A stretch of DNA of 64,000 nt from Rugosimonospora africana (GTDB lineage: Bacteria; Actinomycetota; Actinomycetes; Mycobacteriales; Micromonosporaceae), in contig NZ_BONZ01000031.1 in NCBI RefSeq assembly GCF_016862975.1, positions 57,583 to 121,582 of the forward strand, given 5' to 3'. A program made the translations under genes and the position numbers. Positions 43,561 to 52,303 of the stretch are shown piece after piece. The notes below the pieces were generated by a model. It had not been told where the DNA came from and searched no databases. It worked only from the letters and a program-made list of their open reading frames with translations. Position 1 is the stretch's first letter; every line of letters begins with the position of its first letter.

Positions 43561-43594
43561 CCGAGGGCGTGGCGGCGACGGGGCCGGTGAAAGT

Positions 43595-44488
43595 TCAGGC
43601 CACATCTGCTCGCAGCGGCGGGTCCGCGCCTTCGCGGGTCACTGTCACCGACGCGCACCGGACGGCGAAATCCAGGATGTCGCGCAGGCACTGGTCGCTG
43701 AGGGTCGGCAGGGAGTCGCGGCCGGCTACATTCAGGACTCCAAGATCATCGAGCGCCGCGAGTAGCCCGGACATGAACGAGTCACCCGCGCCGATCGTGT
43801 CGCGGATGTTCGCCGGCGGTGCCGTGACGTCGACGGCCGCCTTGGCATTGACCGCTCGTGCGCCTTGCGCGCCGCGGGTCAGCACGGCCAATCTCGCGCC
43901 AAGCGCCAGCCAGCGTTCGAGCACGCGCTCGGCGGGGAGCGAGGGATAGAGCCATGCGATGTCCTCGTCGCTCGCCTTGACTATGTCGGTGCGCGCGATG
44001 AGGCTCTCGGCGCGTTCGCGTATCGAGTCCCGACTCCCCATGATCGCCGGTCGGATGTTCAGGTCGTAGCTCAGCATCGTCGAGGGGCGACGCGAGTCGA
44101 GGATGGTGTCGGCTACCGACGCCCCGGGGTGCATCACGCCGCCGATCGACCCGATGTGCACGGCACGGAAGTCTGCCGATGTGGCGGTGATGGGCGCCAG
44201 ATCCCAGGTGATGTCGAAGCGATAGGTGGCGTTGCCGGCGCTGTCGAGCTGGATCTCGGCGACGGATGTCGGCCGGGAGGTCCAGGACTCGGGCGTGATG
44301 TGTACGCCGCTTGCGCGGACGTGTTCCGCGACGAGTTGTCCCGTGTCGTCGTTCCCCAGGCAGGTATGGAGAACCGTGGTCAGCCCGAGCCGGGCCAGTC
44401 CGACGGCTACGCTCATCGGGCTGCCGCCCGGGCGGCGCTTGCCGTCGAAGACGTCCAGCAGCGCCTCACCGATGACCAGTACGCTCAT
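43595..44488 (-). CDS. PfkB-family carbohydrate kinase (fructokinase-like)
   Basis: A 297-residue sugar kinase. The N-terminal motif is GEALLDVFDGKRRPGGSPMSVAVGLARLG and the C-terminal catalytic motif DTIGAGDSFMSGLLA, containing the catalytic Asp; both are PfkB hallmarks. The ATG at 44488 (MSVLVIGEALL) fits the family start; 11 upstream codons are unlike the family. It would phosphorylate fructose or a related ketose made by the dehydrogenase encoded 67 bp upstream. It is the last gene of the transporter operon. Confidence 0.88.
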   Translation of the reverse strand: MSVLVIGEALLDVFDGKRRPGGSPMSVAVGLARLGLTTVLHTCLGNDDTGQLVAEHVRASGVHITPESWTSRPTSVAEIQLDSAGNATYRFDITWDLAPITATSADFRAVHIGSIGGVMHPGASVADTILDSRRPSTMLSYDLNIRPAIMGSRDSIRERAESLIARTDIVKASDEDIAWLYPSLPAERVLERWLALGARLAVLTRGAQGARAVNAKAAVDVTAPPANIRDTIGAGDSFMSGLLAALDDLGVLNVAGRDSLPTLSDQCLRDILDFAVRCASVTVTREGADPPLRADVA

Positions 44489-44555
44489 GCGGCCCCTCTC
44501 CCGCAGGCGGCCGGGCCGCACCCGGCCACCTTCGGGCGTAGGTCTTCGCGGCCCG

Positions 44556-46031
44556 TCATGTCCGGTCTCCCAGCAGGGCCCGCATCGCGAAGCGCGACCC
44601 GTGGATTCCCAACTCCTCGCGGGCCGCGAGGTATCCGGCGACCAGCCGACGGTCGGTGCTCAGATCGCCGAAGACCGGGGCGTACTCCAGCAGGGAGCCG
44701 GGGCGCGTGTGTTCCTGGGCCACCAGCGGCAGCAGGTCGCCTGCCCGCCGGTCGGTGATGGTGCGCGCGTTCTTCCCCAGGCCGCCTTCGAGGTATCTGC
44801 TCCACGCGGCGAGCACCAGTACGCAGCAGTCGATCGGCCCACCGGCGGCGAGCTGGTGACGAAGCACCGGGATCAGGAACTTTGGTAGCCGGTCGGACGC
44901 GTCGACGGCCAGGCGCGCGAGAGTGTCCCGTACCGCCTCGCCGGCAAACCGTTCGATCAACTGGTCGCAGTACGCCGGCAGGTCGACGCCGGGTACGGGA
45001 CGCAGCGTCGGGATGGCCTCGTGTTCCAGGTAGCGGCGCAGAAAGGCGACGAACAGCGGGTCACGGCTCACCTCGTGGACCCACGTCTGGCCATCGAGCA
45101 GACCGAGGTAACTCATCGCCTGGTGCGAAGCGTTGAGGAGCCGCAGTTTCATCAGCTCGTACGGCTCGACGTCCGGGACGAGCTGGACACCCACCGACGC
45201 CAGGTCCGGCCTGCCCGCCGGGAAGTGGTCCTCGACGACCCACTGGATGAAGCTCTCCGACTGCAGGGCCCAACGGTCCTCGATACCGTACTCGTCACGC
45301 AACGCTTGGCGCGTACCGGCCGTGGGTACCGGGGTGATGCGATCGACCATGCAGCACGGGAAGCTCACCGTGGCGTCGATCCAGTCGGCGAGCTGCGGGT
45401 TCCGTGCGCGTGCGAACGCGACGACAGCCTTCTTGGCGACGTGCCCGTTGGCCTGCATGTTGTCGCAGGACAGGACCGTGAATGGTGCGGTGCCTTTTTC
45501 GCGGCGGCGCCGCAGTGCCTCGGTGAGGTAGCCGAAGGCGCTGTGCGGGTGTTCGGCACCGGCCAGGTCGAGGAGTGTGAGTTCGTCGTGGGGGTCGAAC
45601 TCTCCGGTGGCGTCGTCGATGCCGTAGCCGCCCTCGGTGATGGTCAGCGAGACGATCCGGGTCGACGCGTCGGTGAGGACGTCCAGGACCGCGGCCGGGT
45701 CGTCGGGAGCGAACAGGTAGCGGATCAGCGTGCCGATCACGCGGGACTGTTGGGTTCCGTCGGGCGCGCTGGACGTCAGGACATAGAGACCGTCCTGGGC
45801 GTGGGCCGCGTCGCGGGCGGCGGCGTCCTGCGGCAGCAGACCTACGCCGCACACACCCCAGCTGGTGTCGCCTGCGGCGGCGATCCCGTCGAGGTAGACC
45901 TGTTGATGAGAACGGTGGAAGCCACCGACGCCGAAGTGGACGATGCCGACCCGCAGCGCCGAGCGGTCGTAGGCCGGGGTCGCCACGCGCGGGTCCAGTC
46001 GGTCGATGGTCGCAGCTGTCAGCTCAGTCAC
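44556..46031 (-). CDS. Mannitol dehydrogenase-family polyol/uronate oxidoreductase
   Basis: A 491-residue long-chain dehydrogenase. The nucleotide-binding region begins with VGIVHFGVGGFHRSHQQVYLD, the GxGxFHRxH pattern of the family, and the catalytic motif is KLRLLNASHQAMSYLG (Lys-X4-Asn-X2-His). It catalyses NAD(P)-linked interconversion of a polyol or aldonate with a ketose or fructuronate. Mannitol, arabinitol or sorbitol to fructose or xylulose fits the neighbouring kinase; fructuronate reductase is another possibility. The GTG at 46031 gives the usual length. Confidence 0.88.
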   Translation of the reverse strand: MTELTAATIDRLDPRVATPAYDRSALRVGIVHFGVGGFHRSHQQVYLDGIAAAGDTSWGVCGVGLLPQDAAARDAAHAQDGLYVLTSSAPDGTQQSRVIGTLIRYLFAPDDPAAVLDVLTDASTRIVSLTITEGGYGIDDATGEFDPHDELTLLDLAGAEHPHSAFGYLTEALRRRREKGTAPFTVLSCDNMQANGHVAKKAVVAFARARNPQLADWIDATVSFPCCMVDRITPVPTAGTRQALRDEYGIEDRWALQSESFIQWVVEDHFPAGRPDLASVGVQLVPDVEPYELMKLRLLNASHQAMSYLGLLDGQTWVHEVSRDPLFVAFLRRYLEHEAIPTLRPVPGVDLPAYCDQLIERFAGEAVRDTLARLAVDASDRLPKFLIPVLRHQLAAGGPIDCCVLVLAAWSRYLEGGLGKNARTITDRRAGDLLPLVAQEHTRPGSLLEYAPVFGDLSTDRRLVAGYLAAREELGIHGSRFAMRALLGDRT

Positions 46032-46108
46032 GGGCGTGACGCCTTTCGCGTATCGTCGAGGATCGGGCCGATGGGTGTCGCGGCCCGGGATTCGTGGAGT
46101 CGTGGACG

Positions 46109-47092
46109 TCAGGAACGTTGTGCCGGAACGTCTCGCGTACGCCGAGCATCCTCGGGCTCGCGGACCGCTCGGTCGCGCAGTTCCGCGAGAGCCGACGCCG
46201 CCGAGCACAGGGCGCGTGCCGCGGCGGGTACGCGGTCGGTCAGGTCCGCCCAGCCGTGGGGGAGGGTGGCGGAGGGCAGGTAGACCGTCGGCACTCCGGC
46301 CTCGACGAGACGTGCCGCGTATGCCTGGCCCTCGTCGTGCAGCGGGTCGAAGTGGGCCGTCGCGATGACCGCTGCCGGTGAGGTGGACATCTCGTCGTGG
46401 AAGACCGGTGCCACAGTCGGATTGCGGTACTGCTCCGGTGTCGCGTAGGAGCGCCAGTAGTAGTTCATGGCGGCGCTGGTGAGCCGGTATCCCTCCGCGA
46501 ACGTGCGGTAGGACGCCGTGTCCTGGCGAGGATCGAGTGCCGGATAGAGCAGCAGTTGGGCGTCGATGAGATCGGAGAACTCGTTGGCCATGACAGCGGC
46601 GAGATTGCCCCCTGCGCTGTCGCCTGCCACGCCCAACCACCTGGGGTGGTGACCGGCCGCCCAGCGGATGGCCGTGGCACAGTCGGATCGCGCCGCGGGG
46701 AACGGGTGGTCCGGAGCGAGACGGTAGTCGACGGAGACCACCGCCGCGTCGACAACGCTACAGATGACTCGCGCGATCGCGTCGGCGGTGTCGAGCCCGC
46801 CGACGACCCAGCCGCCGCCGTGAATGTAGACGATGATGTCCTGTGTGCTCCCGCTCGCCGGTGTGTAGAGCCGCACCGGCACCGAGGTCTCCGGCCCGTC
46901 GATCGTGCGGTCTTCGCTGCCGACGTTCGTCGTCGGCGTGGCCGGTTCCCGCAACCAGGCCGTCGTCGCGGCAAAATCCTTGCGCAGCTGTTCTGGGTCG
47001 GAGTCGGGACCGACGTTCATGGTCTGCGCGAGATGCTCGATGACCTGGGCGGCAGCGGGATCGAGGCGCGGTTGGCGCACAGATGTCTCCAT
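46109..47092 (-). CDS. Alpha/beta hydrolase, HSL-family esterase, copy 1
   Basis: A 327-residue hydrolase of the hormone-sensitive-lipase family with oxyanion motif YIHGGGWVVGG, nucleophile elbow GDSAGG, the acid in HFDPLHDEG and the histidine in TLPHGW. It should cleave small carboxylic esters; no signal peptide is present. The ATG at 47092 (METSVRQPRLD) is preferred. It shares an operon with a second esterase and a sugar ABC transporter, so it may remove acyl groups from an imported glycoside or sugar ester. Confidence 0.88.
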   Translation of the reverse strand: METSVRQPRLDPAAAQVIEHLAQTMNVGPDSDPEQLRKDFAATTAWLREPATPTTNVGSEDRTIDGPETSVPVRLYTPASGSTQDIIVYIHGGGWVVGGLDTADAIARVICSVVDAAVVSVDYRLAPDHPFPAARSDCATAIRWAAGHHPRWLGVAGDSAGGNLAAVMANEFSDLIDAQLLLYPALDPRQDTASYRTFAEGYRLTSAAMNYYWRSYATPEQYRNPTVAPVFHDEMSTSPAAVIATAHFDPLHDEGQAYAARLVEAGVPTVYLPSATLPHGWADLTDRVPAAARALCSAASALAELRDRAVREPEDARRTRDVPAQRS

Positions 47093-47112
47093 GGGAAAGA
47101 GTCCAGGCACGG

Positions 47113-48072
47113 TCACGGGGCAAGGGCTCGCTGCAGAGCGCGCACCTGGATGTCCAGGCACTCCAGCCCCAATCGGGTGGCATCGAATGAGTCGAAGGAA
47201 TGAAATCCGCGACCGAAATGGTGGAGGTCGACGGGTACGCCGGCGCTGGCCAGCCGGGTCGCGAACGCGAGGCCCTCATCCCGCAGCGGGTCGTACTGTG
47301 CCGTGATCATCAGCGTCGGCGGAAACCCGCTCACGTCCGTGGCCCCGGCCGGAGACGCAAGCGGAGACAGCGGTTCCGCGCGGTGTCCGGTCTCGCCCAG
47401 GTACAGCGGCCACAGCCGATGGACGGTATCGGCGATGAGCACGGGGGTATCGGTGAACTCATTGACCGACGCGGTCGCGAGCCGGGCGTCGAGCACGGGG
47501 AAGAGCAGCATCAGAAAGACCGGAGAGATGCTTGGGTGCTCCGATGCCCACAGTGCCATCGCTGCGGCGAGACAACCTCCGGCGCTCAGCCCGCCGAGGG
47601 CGACTCTCGACGGATCGCAGCCGAGCGCCGGTGCGTGTTCGACGACCCATTCGAGCGCGTCCTGGCAGTCCTCGATCGCGGCGGGGAAGGGATGCTCGGG
47701 GGCGAGCCGGTAGTCCACGGCGACGACGGCGACCTGAGCCTCCCGCGCGTAGTGGATGCAGCGGTTGTCCTCGCTGTGAAGCCCGCCGGTGACGAAACTG
47801 CCGCCGTGGATGAACAGCAGCACCGGCAGGGTGGAGCGGTGCCAGCGGGCGGACCGGTACAGCCGCATCCTGAGCGCTGTGCCGTCTCTGCGCTCGCCGG
47901 TCAGCTCAAGGATGTCGACGTCATCGGCGCGCCGGGTGGTCTGCGTCGCGAGCGTCTGTTCCATCTCGCGGGCGGCGGCGAGGTTGTCCAGCGTGATCCG
48001 TGGCGACAGGACCTGCATCGCCGCGAGTTCGGGATCCACGTAGCGTGCCTGGACCGTCCAGTTCGTGGTCAT
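47113..48072 (-). CDS. Alpha/beta hydrolase, HSL-family esterase, copy 2
   Basis: A 319-residue HSL-family esterase. The oxyanion motif is FIHGGSFVTGG, the nucleophile elbow GGLSAGG, the acid site QYDPLRDEG and the histidine region GRGFHSFDSF. It is related to copy 1 but clearly diverged, so the pair is not a recent duplicate. It lies 4 bp downstream of the permease gene and 20 bp upstream of copy 1, within the operon. It is cytoplasmic by lack of a signal peptide. Confidence 0.88.
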   Translation of the reverse strand: MTTNWTVQARYVDPELAAMQVLSPRITLDNLAAAREMEQTLATQTTRRADDVDILELTGERRDGTALRMRLYRSARWHRSTLPVLLFIHGGSFVTGGLHSEDNRCIHYAREAQVAVVAVDYRLAPEHPFPAAIEDCQDALEWVVEHAPALGCDPSRVALGGLSAGGCLAAAMALWASEHPSISPVFLMLLFPVLDARLATASVNEFTDTPVLIADTVHRLWPLYLGETGHRAEPLSPLASPAGATDVSGFPPTLMITAQYDPLRDEGLAFATRLASAGVPVDLHHFGRGFHSFDSFDATRLGLECLDIQVRALQRALAP

Positions 48073-48076
48073 CGGG

Positions 48077-49114
48077 TCATCCCCGCCGGTACAGACGCTT
48101 GCGACGCAGGTGGTCGATCCCGACGGCCCCGACGAGGATCGCGCCGACGATGATGTTGTTGTCGTCGGGCGGTACGTGCGCGACGACCAGAGCGTTGTCC
48201 ACTGTGGAGAGCAGCAGTGCGCCGAACGCCACCCCGGTGATGCTGCCGAGACCGCCGAATAGGCTCACCCCTCCGATGAGTACGGCGGTGACGACGTTGA
48301 GGGTCGTCGTCGCGCCGCCGGCCTGCACTTGGCCGGCCCCGACGCGCGCGGTGTAGATGATCCCGGCCAGGGCCCCGGTGGCTCCGGCGATGGCGTAGAG
48401 GGCGAGGTCGAGTCGCACGACGCGCAGGCCGTTCTGGATCGCGGCCTGGCGGTTGCCGCCGAGGGCGCGGACGTTCACCCCGAACCGGGTGTGTTCCAGG
48501 ATGAACCAGCACACGACACCGACGACGACGGCATAGAGAATGACGTCGGGGATACCCAAGACGTCGCCTTGTCCCAACTTCGTGAACGCGTCCGGCAGAG
48601 GCAACACGTCGTCGCCCTGAGATACCTGGGTGTCCAGCCCCAGTAGAACGAAGAACGTGCCGAGGGTCGCGATGATCGGTGGGACGTGCCAGTAGGTGAT
48701 GATGAGGTGGTTGACGATCCCGACCAGGGCGCCGACCACGACACCGAACAGCACCGCCAACGGCCACGGGACATTCCGGACCAGCAGGAGACTGGTACTC
48801 AGGGCGCCGAGCGTGAACACACCGCCGACCGAGAAGTCGAGTCCGCCGCCGATGGTGAGCAGAGCCGCACCGCAGGCCATCACGAAGTAGATGACGGAAC
48901 TGCGGAACAGTTCGAGCACGTTGTCGCCGCTGAGGAATGCGTGGTTGCGGGTAAAGGCGGCGAGGCCGATGACCACGATGACGAGGATGAGAGTGAACTC
49001 CTGCCGCAGGAGCGCTCGTGACAGGATGCCGCGGTGAACCGGGGCTTGCCCCGTGGCCCGCGAGCCGGCGGCCGGCTCGTGGTCCGCGATCGAGGGTGGC
49101 TGGGTGGCGGTCAT
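48077..49114 (-). CDS. Sugar ABC transporter permease (RbsC-like, CUT2)
   Basis: A 345-residue inner-membrane permease with about ten hydrophobic segments. The stretches GGGLDFSVGGVFTLGALSTSL and GALVGIVNHLIITYWHVPPIIATLGTF match the RbsC/AraH family. It forms the channel for a monosaccharide or polyol taken up with the ATPase and binding protein encoded upstream; its start overlaps the ATPase stop by four bases. Confidence 0.92.
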   Translation of the reverse strand: MTATQPPSIADHEPAAGSRATGQAPVHRGILSRALLRQEFTLILVIVVIGLAAFTRNHAFLSGDNVLELFRSSVIYFVMACGAALLTIGGGLDFSVGGVFTLGALSTSLLLVRNVPWPLAVLFGVVVGALVGIVNHLIITYWHVPPIIATLGTFFVLLGLDTQVSQGDDVLPLPDAFTKLGQGDVLGIPDVILYAVVVGVVCWFILEHTRFGVNVRALGGNRQAAIQNGLRVVRLDLALYAIAGATGALAGIIYTARVGAGQVQAGGATTTLNVVTAVLIGGVSLFGGLGSITGVAFGALLLSTVDNALVVAHVPPDDNNIIVGAILVGAVGIDHLRRKRLYRRG

Positions 49115-49917
49115 GCCGCGTCCTTCGTGACTCGGGTGGGCCTCGGATCGCCGGGGAACGCCCCGGTGATGAGCCCGACGATTTCGTCGCGGGTCGTATC
49201 CGCCGTCTTACGGGTGCCGACGCTCACTCCCAGTCGCAGGACGGTGATGCGGTCGGCATGGGCGAAGACGAACTCGAGGTCGTGGCTGATGCAGACCACG
49301 GCCTTGCCGGCGGCACGCAGTTCTCCCATGATCGTCCCCACTCGCGCCGACTCCTGGACGCCGAGAGCCGCGGTCGGCTCGTCGAGCAGGATGAGTGGTT
49401 TGTCCATCCGGACGGCGCGAGCGATGGCGATGATCTGCCGCTGTCCACCGGAGAGCAGGCCGACGGGTGTGTGGACGTCTCCGACGCGGACTTTGAGATC
49501 ACTGAGTACCTTGGCCGCGTCGCGGGCCATCCGCTGACGGTCCAGGACGATGCCCCAGCGGCGCGGCAGGCTCCCGAGCGAGAGGTTCTGCGCGATGTCG
49601 AGGCACTCGACCAGGGCGAGGTCCTGGTAAACCACCGCGACACCGAGATCCTGCACCGTCGTGGCGTTGTGCCTCAGGTCAACCGTCCGCCCGTTGAGGT
49701 AGATCTCGCCCGCGTCGGCCTGGTGGATACCGGTGACGATCTTGAGCATGGTCGACTTGCCGGCACCGTTGTCGCCGACGATCGCGTGGATCTCGCCGGG
49801 CCAGGCCGAGAAGTCCACGTGTTCGAGGGCCTGGACGGACCCGAAGCTCTTGGAGATCCCTCGTAGTTCGAGGGCGGGGCTGATAGCGGAGGCCCCGCCG
49901 GTGGTCAGATCCGTCAT
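49111..49917 (-). CDS. Sugar ABC transporter ATP-binding protein (single-domain, CUT2)
   Basis: A 268-residue ATPase with Walker A GDNGAGKST, signature LLSGGQRQIIAIARAV, Walker B PLILLDEP and the switch His in VCISHDLEFVF. It contains one nucleotide-binding domain, half the size of RbsA/XylG (about 500 residues), so it must act as a homodimer. It overlaps both neighbours by four bases in a translationally coupled transporter operon. Confidence 0.93.
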   Translation of the reverse strand: MTDLTTGGASAISPALELRGISKSFGSVQALEHVDFSAWPGEIHAIVGDNGAGKSTMLKIVTGIHQADAGEIYLNGRTVDLRHNATTVQDLGVAVVYQDLALVECLDIAQNLSLGSLPRRWGIVLDRQRMARDAAKVLSDLKVRVGDVHTPVGLLSGGQRQIIAIARAVRMDKPLILLDEPTAALGVQESARVGTIMGELRAAGKAVVCISHDLEFVFAHADRITVLRLGVSVGTRKTADTTRDEIVGLITGAFPGDPRPTRVTKDAA

Positions 49918-50909
49918 CCCCAGCCTTGTCCGATCAGGGACGTGAGGTCGTCCTTGGTGCCGATGGTCTCCTTGGCGTCGATGTGCGCGGCCACCGTCTT
50001 GCCCTCGGCCTTGTCCGCCACCGCGTCGAGGACGGTCTTGCCTTCATCGCACAGGCCCTGCAGCCATGCCCCGTACGCGATGCCGTCCGCCACCGCCTCC
50101 TTGCCGCCGTTGTCGGCGCCCGACGCGACGAAGACGACCTTTCCGACCAGCTTCCGAGCCTTGATCGCGGCCACGACACCGGGCGTGACAGAGCCCATGT
50201 GGCTGGCGATGACGTTGATCTCGGGGTGCGCGGTCAGCAGCGCGTTGGCCTGGTCCAGAGCCTTCGCGGCGTCGTCGTTGGTGTAGACGGTCCCGACGAC
50301 CTTGACGTTCGTCGTGGCCTTTGCCGCGGCCTCGACCCCGTCCGCCCACTGCTTGGCCTGGCCGGTGTCGCTCTGCGCCATGAGGCCGAGATTCTGCTGT
50401 CCGGGGCGCTTGGCGATCGCGTCGACGAACATCTTGCCGAGTTCGGCGTAGTTGGGGCCGACGACGACGTCACCACCGTCGCCGTACAGCGAGCCCGTGA
50501 TGATGCCCGCCTTCTGCGCCTGTTGCAGTACCGGGGTGAACGCGTCGCTGGCCGGGAACGTGATGATGGCGCCCTTCTTGCTGGCGGTCGCCTGCTGGAT
50601 CTGCTGGATCATCTTCGTGGCGTCGAGGGTGCCCCCGGTCGGGCCGCTCTCGGTGAAGTCGATCCCGCGGGTCTTGGCCTCGTTCGCCATGCAGTCGCCG
50701 ATGGTGCGCCACGCCGGATACTGCGGCAGCGGGTTGACGAACTCCGCCGACGTCAAAGGCGCACCCGTCGTCGTGGCTTTCGTCGTGTTTGTCTGCGATG
50801 TGCTGCCCGCATTCGGGTTCGCGGCACATGCCGACAGGACCGCCAGCGTCGACGCGCACGTGGTGACAAGAAGTAACCGGTACGGGAGAGCCCGGTTTTG
50901 TGTGGACAT
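49914..50909 (-). CDS. Sugar ABC transporter substrate-binding lipoprotein
   Basis: A 331-residue exported lipoprotein with a lipobox ending at Cys28 (LAVLSAC) and a type I periplasmic-binding-protein fold (GGTLDATKMIQQIQQATASKKGAIITFPASDAF, NVIASHMGSVTPGVVAAIKARK). This is the RbsB-like receptor for a sugar or polyol. It is the first gene of the operon, so its promoter lies in the 138-bp gap before the PucR-type gene's stop. Confidence 0.9.
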   Translation of the reverse strand: MSTQNRALPYRLLLVTTCASTLAVLSACAANPNAGSTSQTNTTKATTTGAPLTSAEFVNPLPQYPAWRTIGDCMANEAKTRGIDFTESGPTGGTLDATKMIQQIQQATASKKGAIITFPASDAFTPVLQQAQKAGIITGSLYGDGGDVVVGPNYAELGKMFVDAIAKRPGQQNLGLMAQSDTGQAKQWADGVEAAAKATTNVKVVGTVYTNDDAAKALDQANALLTAHPEINVIASHMGSVTPGVVAAIKARKLVGKVVFVASGADNGGKEAVADGIAYGAWLQGLCDEGKTVLDAVADKAEGKTVAAHIDAKETIGTKDDLTSLIGQGWG

Positions 50910-51027
50910 GCGAAATCCTCTCAGCCGAGCGATCGGCTAGGGGTGGGTGTGGAGAAGATGATCTGAGTCTCGCGACCGGCGGCGCGTAACAACATCAGAA
51001 CCTGGCTGAAATCGCAGCCCTCAAATC

Positions 51028-51043
51028 CGCCAAGTGGCGGAAT
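51028..51043. promoter_or_regulatory. 16-bp palindrome between pucR-type gene and transporter operon
   Basis: TCCGCCAAGTGGCGGA is a palindrome with a 2-bp centre, 5 bp past the PucR-type gene stop and 118 bp before the binding-protein start. It may be an operator for the transporter operon or a short terminator for the regulator gene. Confidence 0.4.
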
Positions 51044-51047
51044 CGGC

Positions 51048-52133
51048 TCACTGGCAGTGCAGACGCCAGAAGAGCAGAGCTGTCCGGGCCCGGTACCGTC
51101 CCACGGCCGTGCCGAGACTCATGCCGAGCTGTTCGGCGAGGGCCTGCGCCCGGTAGTTGACGCTGCTGTGGTGCATATGCGCCGCGGTGGCCGCTTCCCG
51201 CAGCGAGTTGGACGCGCAGATGAGGTCCAGGAGGTCGAGGTCTTCCTTGCCGCGGCGCCCGGCCGCGACCGACGCGATCGCCCGTACGTCCGCGAGCTTC
51301 CGGATCCCGTCGCGGTCAAGCCCGTCCAGCGCGATGAGGCACCCGAGATCGGCGGTGTCGATCAGCGCCGGCCACGTCGGCGACATCGCGGCGAACCGCA
51401 GGCCGCGGTGAGCGGCGCGCCACGACACGTCGGCGCGCTCCGCCGGCACGGTGGGTCCGATGCAGCCGGTGATCCCGTTCGGCAGGGTGGTCGATGCCGG
51501 CAGCGGTGACCCGATGACCGCGGCGCTGGTCCCGCTGAGAGCGGCCAGGACGACGAAGCCACCGAAGGCCGCGCGCAGCTCCGACAATCGGTCCGAGAGG
51601 TCGGCGCCGGCGACGGCGACGACTCTGACCTGCTGGCCGGCGCGGAACCCGAGCAGCTGGGCCGCGCGGCTGGCGTCGGGTTCGGAGATGCCGCCGCCGA
51701 GGAGATACTGCACGATGGCCGGGTCGGCGGGTCCGGAGACGGGGCTGCGCTCGGGGGGCCGCCGTCTGGCGTGGGCCGCGGCGACCGCCAACGCCATCCG
51801 CTCCATGATGAGGTCGTCCCAGTCGCGCTCCGTGTCGCCCTCAGGGCGTGCGAGCCAGACCCGCCCGATGACCGCGTTGCCATGGACGACGGTCCGGGAG
51901 ATCGTCCTCGCGCAGGTCTCCTGGGCCGGCCGTCCGGCGGGCGTCATCGCGCACGCGACGTCGTGGAGGTCGTCCTCCGCGCCGGCCGTCGCCTCGGCCA
52001 ACACCGCGGTGGCGCGCGTGACGGCTTCGATGTCGGCGTCGTGTCGAGTGAGCTGGTCGAAGAACTCGATGATGCGCAGGGCACGCTCGGCTGCGGAGTC
52101 GATTGTCGAGACCCATCGCAGCAGCCCTTGCAT
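51048..52133 (-). CDS. PucR/CdaR-family transcriptional regulator
   Basis: A 361-residue regulator. The C-terminal helix-turn-helix (LICASNSLREAATAAHMHHSSVNYRAQALAEQLG, followed by RYRARTALLFWR) is typical of PucR/CdaR proteins. The N-terminal half is a GAF-like or coiled region (AERALRIIEFFDQLTRHDADIEA) with no clear ligand motif. The ATG at 52133 fits. It precedes and is co-directional with the sugar transporter operon, so control of that operon is the simplest hypothesis. Confidence 0.85.
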   Translation of the reverse strand: MQGLLRWVSTIDSAAERALRIIEFFDQLTRHDADIEAVTRATAVLAEATAGAEDDLHDVACAMTPAGRPAQETCARTISRTVVHGNAVIGRVWLARPEGDTERDWDDLIMERMALAVAAAHARRRPPERSPVSGPADPAIVQYLLGGGISEPDASRAAQLLGFRAGQQVRVVAVAGADLSDRLSELRAAFGGFVVLAALSGTSAAVIGSPLPASTTLPNGITGCIGPTVPAERADVSWRAAHRGLRFAAMSPTWPALIDTADLGCLIALDGLDRDGIRKLADVRAIASVAAGRRGKEDLDLLDLICASNSLREAATAAHMHHSSVNYRAQALAEQLGMSLGTAVGRYRARTALLFWRLHCQ

Positions 52134-52303
52134 GCGGGAACTGTAGCCGCATGATCCGCGCGCCTGCCCGCCGGATGGCGGACGCAGGCCCGATACGCCA
52201 CTTTCGTAGTCGTTTGGTGTTGTCGCTGGCGCGCAAGCGGGCGGCGTGATTTGTCGGTGGCCGGCGTTAGCCTCCGCGGCGAGAAACTCGAGGAGGCAGG
52301 ACT

